Shown here piece after piece: positions 20,299 to 28,351 of a stretch of DNA of 47,814 bases (position 1 is its first letter; each line of letters opens with the position of its first letter). A program made the position numbers and the translations under genes. The DNA is from Candidatus Poseidoniia archaeon. GTDB taxonomy: Archaea; Thermoplasmatota; Poseidoniia; MGIII; CG-Epi1. The stretch lies in contig JAKURQ010000006.1 of the NCBI GenBank assembly GCA_022449785.1, forward strand, positions 1-47,814. The letters are read 5' to 3'. The notes under the pieces are model-generated. The model had not been told where the DNA came from, did not search any database, and worked only from the letters and a program-made list of their open reading frames with translations.

Positions 20299-21309
20299 TT
20301 ATTTGTACGCAGATTTAGTTGTAGTAATTATCACTGATGCAATTTTGTATGGGTCTCCATTAGATGAAGGCCTACGATCTTCTAAGCGACCTTTCCAACC
20401 ATCCTCTACTGTCCCTACTGGAATTCTGATAGAGGCACCTCTATCTGAGACTCCGTATGAGAATTCATGAATAGATTGTGTTTCATGTAGACCTGTTAAC
20501 CTCTGCTCATTGTGTGCACCATATACATCCATGTGTTTCTTAATATTCTTTCCAAAGGCTTCACAAACCTTGTTGAAAACTTTCTCATCACCACATTTTC
20601 TTAGAGTACTATCTGAGAAATTAGCATGCATTCCAGAACCATTCCAGTCTGTAGCTCCGAGAGGTTTAGGGTGCCATTCTATAGCAAGCCCATATTTCTC
20701 TGCATTTCTCTCAGCTAAATAACGTGAAACCCAAATTTCATCCCCTGCATTTTTAGCTCCCTTTGAGAATATCTGATATTCCCATTGACCTACTGCTACT
20801 TCAGCATTGATACCTTCAACATTAAGTCCGGCATCCAGGCATTGGTCAAGATGGTCCTCAATTATTTCTCTACCGAAAGTATTCTTAGCACCAACTGAAC
20901 AGTAAAACTGACCTTGTGGTGTCTGGTCCCTTGGAAATCCTAAAGGAAGGTTTGTCTCTGGATCCCACAAAAAATACTCTTGTTCAAATCCAAACCAAAA
21001 ATCATTATCATCATCATCTATGGTAGCTCTAGCATTTGTATCATGAGGAGTGCCATCTGCATTGTAAACTTCATTCATCACCAAATATGCATCTCTCCTA
21101 TCAGGATCTGGAAATATTGCTACTGGTTTTAGTATACAATCTGAATCATTTCCTTCTGCCTGGCGAGTTGAACTACCATCAAATGACCAATCAGGGCAGT
21201 CTTTCAATTTGCCTGAAAACTTTTTTCGAATTAAAGTCTTACTTCTAAGACTCTGTGTTGGCTCAAAGCCATCTAACCAAATATATTCTAATTTTGAGAT
21301 TTTACCCAT
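20299..21309 (-). CDS. Glutamine synthetase, type II (GSII, eukaryotic-like)
   Basis: LEYIWLDG...DWSFDGSST, WFGFEQEYFLWD, GINAEVAVGQWEYQIF, SYGVSDRGASIRIP. ATG at 21309 preferred over the TTG at 21318 used in the track. Confidence 0.93.
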   Translation of the reverse strand: MGKISKLEYIWLDGFEPTQSLRSKTLIRKKFSGKLKDCPDWSFDGSSTRQAEGNDSDCILKPVAIFPDPDRRDAYLVMNEVYNADGTPHDTNARATIDDDDNDFWFGFEQEYFLWDPETNLPLGFPRDQTPQGQFYCSVGAKNTFGREIIEDHLDQCLDAGLNVEGINAEVAVGQWEYQIFSKGAKNAGDEIWVSRYLAERNAEKYGLAIEWHPKPLGATDWNGSGMHANFSDSTLRKCGDEKVFNKVCEAFGKNIKKHMDVYGAHNEQRLTGLHETQSIHEFSYGVSDRGASIRIPVGTVEDGWKGRLEDRRPSSNGDPYKIASVIITTTKSAYK

Positions 21310-21334
21310 AATAATCAATGTTATATTGAAACAT

Positions 21335-21345
21335 AGTATATAAAA
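21335..21345 (-). promoter_or_regulatory. Putative TATA box for glutamine synthetase gene
   Basis: TTTTATATACT on minus strand, centred about 31 nt upstream of ATG 21309. Confidence 0.5.
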
Positions 21346-21406
21346 AAAACGCTAAAATTAGTTTATTCATCTAAAAAAACAATAATAATTGAATTGAAAC
21401 ATAGAT

Positions 21407-21417
21407 ATTTATATATA
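21407..21417 (+). promoter_or_regulatory. Putative TATA box for Lrp/AsnC gene
   Basis: atttatatata about 27 nt upstream of ATG 21439, consistent with a leaderless transcript. Confidence 0.55.
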
Positions 21418-21419
21418 GG

Positions 21420-21435
21420 ATGAACAAATGTTCAT
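21420..21435. promoter_or_regulatory. Perfect inverted repeat ATGAACA-AA-TGTTCAT, candidate Lrp operator
   Basis: 7-bp arms, 2-nt spacer, between the TATA box and the start codon of the Lrp-like gene. Confidence 0.55.
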
Positions 21436-21438
21436 TTT

Positions 21439-21885
21439 ATGGCGCTGAATTACAAAGATTCTGAACTTTTGAAACATTTGAGCAAAAATGGGAAAGCATC
21501 TCAAAGAGAACTTGCAGAAGTAACCGGGCTTGCGCTAGGTACTGTGAGCAACCATCTAAAAGTGCTTGAAAAGAATAAAATTATCAAAGGATACTCTGCA
21601 AATATTGATCCTGAGAAAGTAGGATTCACACTATCTGCAACAATTCACTTAAGGATAACAAAAGGGAAAATAATGGATGTTCAAGCATCTATTGCTAAGC
21701 ACCCTAGAGTTTACATTGTATATGATATAACTGGCGAATGGGACTCCTTAGTCTTAGCACGTTTCAAAGATCGAGAAGAAATGGATGAATTCATAAAAAC
21801 CACATTATCACAAAAAAATATAGAACGAACTAGTACATCTCTAGTTCTAAATAATGTGAAAGAAGAAATGAGAGTAATAATCTAA
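21439..21885 (+). CDS. Lrp/AsnC-family transcriptional regulator
   Basis: HTH ELLKHLSKNGKASQRELAEVTGLALGTVSNHLKVLEKNKIIKGY plus RAM-like domain. Confidence 0.93.
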   Translation: MALNYKDSELLKHLSKNGKASQRELAEVTGLALGTVSNHLKVLEKNKIIKGYSANIDPEKVGFTLSATIHLRITKGKIMDVQASIAKHPRVYIVYDITGEWDSLVLARFKDREEMDEFIKTTLSQKNIERTSTSLVLNNVKEEMRVII

Positions 21886-21925
21886 AATTATTATAACTGT
21901 AATATGTCTGCGGCCAGTAGGTACA

Positions 21926-23338
21926 GTGATGAGGAATATCATTAGAATTGCATTTTTGGTTTCCATAGCCCTTGTTGTTTCTGAAGATGTAGAGGCTGCT
22001 GAGCCTGAACAAATACATTTAGCAGCTAATGGAAATAAAGGCGAGATGGTGATTCAATGGGGCACTATAGAAGACACATGGAACTTCTGTCCCTCATCAA
22101 ATAATGTTGAATATGGTTTTGATAGTGATAATTTAAATTTTACAAAAAGTGGAAGCAGTGATATGTACCTATGGAATACCTGTACACACACAGTAATTTT
22201 AACTGAACTAGAACCAAATATGACATATTATTATCGTGTTGGGGGCGACGGAGAATGGAGTGATATTTTTTCATTTGTTACATTAGAAGAAAATCCTGAA
22301 AGAATTGTTGTTGGAGCCATTGCCGACCATGGAACGTCAAGTAATGCCCAAGAAACAACAAACAATATGGAAAATGAAGACATGGATTTAGTAATACATG
22401 CCGGAGACCTATCCTATGCTAACGGTGCTGGATCTGGGAATGGAATTGGAGATCAGAGTGTTTGGGATGAATATCAAAATCAAATTGAAAATGTAGCATC
22501 AAGAACACCTCATATGTATGCCCCTGGAAACCACGAAGAAGATGCTGAGCCCTATGGTTTTGACGCTTATGAAAGCAGATTCTTTAATCCTGGCCCTAAT
22601 AGTTTTTGGTACAGTTTCGATTTTGAATTCATACACTTCATTTCAATTTCTGCAGAACATGATTATGAACCTGGAAGTAGTCAATATAGTTGGCTACTGA
22701 ATGATCTTGAAGAGGCAAATGAAAATAGGGAAAATGTACCTTGGATTGTGATATTTGCACATCGCCCAATGTACAGTTCAAATGGTGACGGAGATGGGCA
22801 TGGTAGTGATATAGAATTTAGAGAAGCAATGGAAATTTTACTTTATGATTTTCAAGTTGATTTAGCAGTATGGGGTCATGACCATCATTACGAAAGAACA
22901 TATCCTGTTTTCGAAGAGAATGTATACTCAAATAATAGTGGGACCATGACAGACCCTTATTACAAGCCTGGTGCGACAATTCACATAGTTGCAGGAATGT
23001 CTGGAAGGTCGGCATATGATGGATTAGTTGAGCCAAAACCTGCCTGGAGTGCATATAGAGAAGTTGCATATGGATATACTATTTTTGAAGCGACCCCAAC
23101 AAGCATAAATTACAAATTTATTAGAAATAGTGATGGAAATGTCGCCGATGATTTTTGGATTATTAATACCTTAGAGGTAGATTTACCTATAGAAATTCCT
23201 AATAATAGAACCACAAATGAAACTGATGATGAAACAATAATTGATCAAATTAAAGAATTGAATTACAATAGTTTTGCTCTAACAACGGCAATTGTCGCTT
23301 TAACAGCGATATTTAATTTAAAGGTTAGAAAAAAATGA
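21926..23338 (+). CDS. Membrane-anchored purple acid phosphatase-like metallophosphoesterase
   Basis: Signal peptide, fibronectin-like N-domain, ADHG, GDLSYAN, GNHEED, AHRPMYSS, GHDHHYERTYPV, C-terminal TM. Confidence 0.9.
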   Translation: MMRNIIRIAFLVSIALVVSEDVEAAEPEQIHLAANGNKGEMVIQWGTIEDTWNFCPSSNNVEYGFDSDNLNFTKSGSSDMYLWNTCTHTVILTELEPNMTYYYRVGGDGEWSDIFSFVTLEENPERIVVGAIADHGTSSNAQETTNNMENEDMDLVIHAGDLSYANGAGSGNGIGDQSVWDEYQNQIENVASRTPHMYAPGNHEEDAEPYGFDAYESRFFNPGPNSFWYSFDFEFIHFISISAEHDYEPGSSQYSWLLNDLEEANENRENVPWIVIFAHRPMYSSNGDGDGHGSDIEFREAMEILLYDFQVDLAVWGHDHHYERTYPVFEENVYSNNSGTMTDPYYKPGATIHIVAGMSGRSAYDGLVEPKPAWSAYREVAYGYTIFEATPTSINYKFIRNSDGNVADDFWIINTLEVDLPIEIPNNRTTNETDDETIIDQIKELNYNSFALTTAIVALTAIFNLKVRKK

Positions 23339-23653
23339 ATTCGCTTCTTCTATTTGATTAATAGTTAGGCCTTGTCCAAGAATACCGTTCCATCTTTTCA
23401 CTAACGCCCCATTCCTAAAAACAGCCATAGTAGGTACAACATTTATATCAAAGGAATCCCATAATTTCGAATCAACATCTGTAATATCTGCAATAAAAGT
23501 AGATTCAATATTTCCATAATCTTTCCAATTATTAAAAAAAGATACACAATAAGGACACCAATCTGCTGAAAAGAAAATAACTGATTTACCTTTATGTTCC
23601 TTAATTTTCAAATTGTCAAAATTAGAATCGTTAAGTCGTGGTAAATCTTTCAT
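23318..23653 (-). CDS. Thioredoxin-like protein (WCPYC)
   Basis: KSVIFFSADWCPYCVSFFNNW; cis-Pro region VVPTMAVFRNG. Confidence 0.87.
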   Translation of the reverse strand: MKDLPRLNDSNFDNLKIKEHKGKSVIFFSADWCPYCVSFFNNWKDYGNIESTFIADITDVDSKLWDSFDINVVPTMAVFRNGALVKRWNGILGQGLTINQIEEANSFFSNL

Positions 23654-24252
23654 TTCTTTTTCCAGCGCATAAAAATTTCACGGTTCGCACGAGGTTCTAT
23701 AGACTCTCTAGGCATCTCTTCTTCTTCTAAAACCCAATGTAGGCTGAATAATTTGTGGAGATCCATAATATCTACACCCCAAGGAGGGCCTCCCTCCTCA
23801 ACTTCCTTATCTAATGGAAAAAATAAACCCAAAAGTTCTCCTTCTGGCTTTAACAATTGCCAAACAACTCTATCATATTCAAAGCGCCTATCTGGACTAA
23901 TGGCACAAAAACAAGTATACTCCATAACATAATCAAATTTACCATGTAATTCTTCAGGTAAATCAAATATATCTTCACGTAAGACCTTCATTGAGACTGC
24001 AGCATTTCTTGCATTTTCTCTGGCCTCTAAGACGGCAGTCTCTGTAAAATCAACTGCTGTGACATCGAAACCTGCTTTGGCAAATGTAACAGCATCATAA
24101 CCTCGACCACAACCAATTACACAAATTTTTCCTTTAGGAATCTCAGAAGCTAGCCTTTCGAAGAATGGAGTAGGGCCACCTAAATCCCAATTATCCATTT
24201 CTGTTTCGTAACAAGCTTCCCAGAATTCTGATGTATTTACGGGGTCTTCCAC
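23650..24252 (-). CDS. SAM-dependent methyltransferase, TPMT/halide-methyltransferase (HOL)-like
   Basis: CVIGCGRGYDAVTFAKAGFDVTAVDF; EYTCFCAISPDRR..WQLLKPEGELLGLFFPL...GGPPW; SIEPRANREIFMRW. Confidence 0.82.
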   Translation of the reverse strand: MEDPVNTSEFWEACYETEMDNWDLGGPTPFFERLASEIPKGKICVIGCGRGYDAVTFAKAGFDVTAVDFTETAVLEARENARNAAVSMKVLREDIFDLPEELHGKFDYVMEYTCFCAISPDRRFEYDRVVWQLLKPEGELLGLFFPLDKEVEEGGPPWGVDIMDLHKLFSLHWVLEEEEMPRESIEPRANREIFMRWKKK

Positions 24253-24323
24253 AATATTCTCAAAAAGAGGTATTGTTAAAAGATAGGGTCAAAGCTTTTT
24301 GACACCTCTCTTAATCATATTGT

Positions 24324-24803
24324 ATGACTACTGTCATGATGAGAACAAGTGCTGGAGATATAACTATAGAGCTATTTGATGATAAAGCTCCTAAGACCGT
24401 CGAAAATTTTTTGAAATTAGTCGATAAAAGATTTTACAATGGATTGCATTTCCACAGAGTTATCAAGGATTTTATGCTACAAGGAGGGTGTCCTAATTCA
24501 AAAGATCCAAATAACCCAAAAGCTGGAACTGGAGGTCCAGGATACCAAATTAATTGCGAATTTCATCCTGAATTGAAACACGATAGACCAGGTCTACTTT
24601 CTATGGCAAATGCTGGACCAAATACTGGCGGTTCCCAATTTTTCTTAACCACTGTACCTACTCCTTGGCTTGATGGGGCTCACGCAATATTTGGTGAAGT
24701 GACTAATGGTATGCAAACCGTTCAAAAAATTGAAAATTGTAAAACAGGCCATATGGACAGACCGAACAAGCCTCAACAAATCATATCAGTGTCGAGACTT
24801 TAG
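24324..24803 (+). CDS. Peptidyl-prolyl cis-trans isomerase, cyclophilin type
   Basis: [39 protein letters not shown]. Confidence 0.95.
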   Translation: MTTVMMRTSAGDITIELFDDKAPKTVENFLKLVDKRFYNGLHFHRVIKDFMLQGGCPNSKDPNNPKAGTGGPGYQINCEFHPELKHDRPGLLSMANAGPNTGGSQFFLTTVPTPWLDGAHAIFGEVTNGMQTVQKIENCKTGHMDRPNKPQQIISVSRL

Positions 24804-24811
24804 TTATCTAA

Positions 24812-25348
24812 ATGACCGAAGATTTAGAAGAACCTAAATTCAAGGTTATACGAGAATATGAGGGTTTTGAAATCCGCAAGTATGCTGATACAATACAAGC
24901 ACAAGTTGCTTCAGCGTTAACTAAAGAAGTAAGTTCCAGTACTCATTTCAGAGAAATTGCAAGTTATATTTTTGGAAATAACCGTAAATCTCAAAACATA
25001 TCAATGACTGCTCCAGTTCACACTTGGAATAAGAATGATGAAACTCTAATGGCTTTTACAATGCCTTCTAAATTTAATATTGAAAAATTACCTAAACCAA
25101 ACAACGATAGAGTGAAATTACTGAAAATTGAAGGCGAATTTATAGCTGCATTAAAATTTTCTTGGTTTTCTGGAAAGAAGCGGGCTGAAAAACTAATACA
25201 AAAACTTCAAAAGTTGATTAAAACTGAAGGATTAAAACAAACTGGAATCCCTAAATTAGCAGTCTATGATAATCCAATGACAACTCTCCCATTTGCGAGG
25301 AGAAATGAAATACACATACCAATTGAATGGCCTATTAATCGTCAGTAG
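24812..25348 (+). CDS. SOUL heme-binding family protein
   Basis: EPKFKVIREYEGFEIRKYADTIQAQV, ISMTAPV, FAGRRNE-like FARRNEIHIPI. Confidence 0.88.
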   Translation: MTEDLEEPKFKVIREYEGFEIRKYADTIQAQVASALTKEVSSSTHFREIASYIFGNNRKSQNISMTAPVHTWNKNDETLMAFTMPSKFNIEKLPKPNNDRVKLLKIEGEFIAALKFSWFSGKKRAEKLIQKLQKLIKTEGLKQTGIPKLAVYDNPMTTLPFARRNEIHIPIEWPINRQ

Positions 25349-27140
25349 AAGAACCTTCTTCCATATAGGGCATATCTATGTCTAACTGAGCGATATACAA
25401 ACCTGAAGTTATACAAGAAAGATAGGTATAGCCATCATGATATTCTGCAGCCCATAAGAAAGGAATCCAACCAAAATCGTAGAAATTAGAATCTAAAGGT
25501 TCACCATAGGCATTATTTTGAGGTAAAATATAAGCTACTGTTGATGATAAATGAGAAGCATTTCTATCCTCAGAATTTCCTGTTGCAATTATTGTTTCAA
25601 CATCAACAATCCATAATCCTGCATGGTAATGTGAAATGTATAATCTTCCATCCCATCCTCCACCATAACTTCGATCTGGCTTTTCTTCATCAGTAATAAA
25701 GTGACCTGAATCTAAATTATGTGGACTAAAGAGTAACCACTCATCACCATTCGCATGAGCTTCACATGAAGAACCAAAACAATGCAGTCCAGATGTAGGA
25801 ATTTCCCAATCTCCTACTAATTTAGGGAGGAAACGTAAATTTCCATTTACTACTTCATAATCTGTATTATCAATAACATAAATCATTCCTGTACCTACTG
25901 TAGTTGACAGAACCTCCACTGCTGCTGTGATTAAATGACGCTCACCTTCTAATTCAGGACGTATATGTGAGATATCAACCATTTCAGGATAAGGCTCCGT
26001 ATAATGTATGTAGGAGGAACGACCGCCATTTTCATTACCTGTCGAACCACTATCTGGTTGTCCATCACCATCAAAATCTGCAAAATCCATCCAATATCCT
26101 ACTTCAGGAGCACGCCACAGACAAGTCACTGGTGACCCAATTGTACTTTTACATCCTAAACCATAAAACAAATAATTTTCAGGGCTGTTGATTGGGTGAG
26201 GGACGTCCGTTACATCACCAATTCTTACGCCAGCCTCCCAATACGCTCCATACACATATGTCCTTCCATAACGAGGATCTTGCGGATCATTACCTGGCCA
26301 AGTTTGTACTGTCATATCATGAATGTAAATCCATCCACCTCTTGTTGTTTCCCAAGCAACTTCATATTCTCCAACTTTGATTACTGTATGGCCATATCCT
26401 GCACCAGGTACTCCTTCCAAAGTTCTAGCTACTGAACCTTGAAGATTCAAATGAGCTATAGTAACTCCTCCGCATGCTTCTCCAACAGCAATATCACAAC
26501 CTTCATAGTCTGGATTTGCAACGAAAATATACCATTCACCATCTATCATATGTGTGTACAAATTATGTGGTCCACTAGGATGATCTGAATCATACCAGCT
26601 ATCAACCCAAACTGGATTTGTTTTATCTGTAACATCAACTAAGACTACACTGACTTGTGTTGGATCGCCCCACTCACCAACTTGCGGATCTGCATAGCCA
26701 GGATCGACCAATTGGTTTTGTAAAATTACGTATTCTCTACCACTAAATTCAAGATATTTAATATCTAAAAGTTGGGTATTAGGATCAGTATATTTTCCCA
26801 TTACTGTTGTGTTGTAAGGATCGGTAACATCAGTTATATGAAATTCGGACCAGCCTGCCTGATAAGCATATGTTCTACCATCTGGAGAATCTGCAACTGT
26901 AACTTCTGCATTACCTCCATTTGTTAGTGGATTATATGATATTTGCTCAATATTGCCACTACTCATATTGTGCATTGATGCGTCCATATGATCATGACCC
27001 TCATCTTGTAGAAGTGGATCCTCAAGTACTATTGTGTCATTATCTGTGGATGTTTCATCATCTGATACTAAAAAATATGTAAGTGCACTGATTAGACTTA
27101 TACCAATCAAAGCTGCCAGTGCTATCTCTTTAGTCTGCAT
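25335..27140 (-). CDS. Membrane-anchored LVIVD-like beta-propeller protein
   Basis: 601 aa; N-terminal TM; repeated VxDVTDKTNPVWVDSW / HITDVTDPYNTTVMGKY units; His/Met-rich EGHDHMDASMHNM. Confidence 0.75.
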   Translation of the reverse strand: MQTKEIALAALIGISLISALTYFLVSDDETSTDNDTIVLEDPLLQDEGHDHMDASMHNMSSGNIEQISYNPLTNGGNAEVTVADSPDGRTYAYQAGWSEFHITDVTDPYNTTVMGKYTDPNTQLLDIKYLEFSGREYVILQNQLVDPGYADPQVGEWGDPTQVSVVLVDVTDKTNPVWVDSWYDSDHPSGPHNLYTHMIDGEWYIFVANPDYEGCDIAVGEACGGVTIAHLNLQGSVARTLEGVPGAGYGHTVIKVGEYEVAWETTRGGWIYIHDMTVQTWPGNDPQDPRYGRTYVYGAYWEAGVRIGDVTDVPHPINSPENYLFYGLGCKSTIGSPVTCLWRAPEVGYWMDFADFDGDGQPDSGSTGNENGGRSSYIHYTEPYPEMVDISHIRPELEGERHLITAAVEVLSTTVGTGMIYVIDNTDYEVVNGNLRFLPKLVGDWEIPTSGLHCFGSSCEAHANGDEWLLFSPHNLDSGHFITDEEKPDRSYGGGWDGRLYISHYHAGLWIVDVETIIATGNSEDRNASHLSSTVAYILPQNNAYGEPLDSNFYDFGWIPFLWAAEYHDGYTYLSCITSGLYIAQLDIDMPYMEEGSSTDD

Positions 27141-27160
27141 TAATTTAGTTAGTATAACCT

Positions 27161-27170
27161 TTTATTTATA
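27161..27170. promoter_or_regulatory. Putative shared TATA element of divergent pair 25335-27140 / 27192-27803
   Basis: tttatttata lies midway between start codons at 27140 and 27192 (52 nt apart), about 26 nt from each. Confidence 0.5.
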
Positions 27171-27191
27171 GGCTATTTGCAATACAAATAC

Positions 27192-27803
27192 ATGAAGGCG
27201 AAAGAAGTAGTACTAAGTGTAGCGATTGGACTGCTTTTCTGCTTTCAAATTATTTTCCCCGTAGCTACGGCACATACTGGAGGAATCTTTACAATAATTG
27301 TTTCAGAAAATGGCGTTGTTCCTGGAAATGTGCAAATGCTAGTAAATGATACGGCCCGTTGGATTAACGTAGATGACAGAGAAAATATAACTCATAGAAT
27401 TCTAGTAGACTCAGATTCGGATGGAATCTATGATGGAGAAAATGATTGGGATTCCGGAAACCTGACTGATTCTTGTGAGCATGTAAACGGAACAAAAGTA
27501 GATGAAAATTGTAACGCTTATTTTGATGTTATTTTTAATGAAACTGCTTTGAATATGAGTTATTATGACATTGTAGGGACGTATGCATTTGTCGATATTG
27601 TTTCTAATGGAGAAAAAGTCTATGGAAATGTAACTGTCAATCCCGATACACATCTTACAGCTGGCTTCCAAGAACCAATAAATGAAGAAAAAGATGATGA
27701 AGGTGAAGAAAGGCCTGCTTTCTTGCTAATAATTGCAGCTGTGTCTGGCATCGGTGCTGTAATACTTGGAGCTATGATTATCTTTGGTAGTAAAGACGAA
27801 TAA
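27192..27803 (+). CDS. Membrane-anchored cupredoxin-like surface protein
   Basis: Signal peptide; VSENGVVPGNVQMLVNDTARWINVDDRENITHRILVDS; C-terminal TM. ATG 27192 preferred to TTG 27177. Canonical type-1 copper Cys not evident. Confidence 0.6.
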   Translation: MKAKEVVLSVAIGLLFCFQIIFPVATAHTGGIFTIIVSENGVVPGNVQMLVNDTARWINVDDRENITHRILVDSDSDGIYDGENDWDSGNLTDSCEHVNGTKVDENCNAYFDVIFNETALNMSYYDIVGTYAFVDIVSNGEKVYGNVTVNPDTHLTAGFQEPINEEKDDEGEERPAFLLIIAAVSGIGAVILGAMIIFGSKDE

Positions 27804-28320
27804 ACAAGACCTCCTTAAGGGACTATTACTCGGATTAATAACTATCTCAATACTAAGTAGTGTATATTACCTAAATACTAATTCAAACCAGAAGGAAGAT
27901 CCCATAGGAAATGATTATCTTAAAAGTGAGATATGCTATTATGCATTACAAGGGATAAAATCGGATTACCATTATCATTTACAATTGAACATAACCATTA
28001 ATGGCGAACGGATTGAAATTCCAACTAATATAGGGTTTGAGAAAGATGAAAATGGTGATACTCTCTTCTTACATCCTATTCACACCTATGACAACAGTGG
28101 AAGAATACATGTAGAAACTACAAGAAATGCAACGGCCGAGTTAGGGTTCCTTTTTGATATATGGGGAGAGGATTTCTCAAGAAATAAAATTCTTGATTAC
28201 AATGTTGATGAAGAACATATTATTGAGATGACCATGAACGGTGAATCGGTAGACACATTTGAGAATACTATTTTGGAACCATATGTTTTCATCGATATAA
28301 ATTATAAAATTAAAAACTAA
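27784..28320 (+). CDS. Membrane-anchored hypothetical protein
   Basis: TTG start overlapping upstream CDS; N-terminal TM LLLGLITISILSSVYYL, conserved-looking soluble domain. Confidence 0.6.
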   Translation: MVVKTNKQDLLKGLLLGLITISILSSVYYLNTNSNQKEDPIGNDYLKSEICYYALQGIKSDYHYHLQLNITINGERIEIPTNIGFEKDENGDTLFLHPIHTYDNSGRIHVETTRNATAELGFLFDIWGEDFSRNKILDYNVDEEHIIEMTMNGESVDTFENTILEPYVFIDINYKIKN

Positions 28321-28351
28321 ATTTTATTTTAGCGCCCTAACATAATGAACT

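Noticed and set aside
26192-26435. Overlapping plus-strand ORFs inside the LVIVD gene
   Set aside because: Antisense to a long domain-bearing ORF; two frames give unrelated low-complexity peptides.
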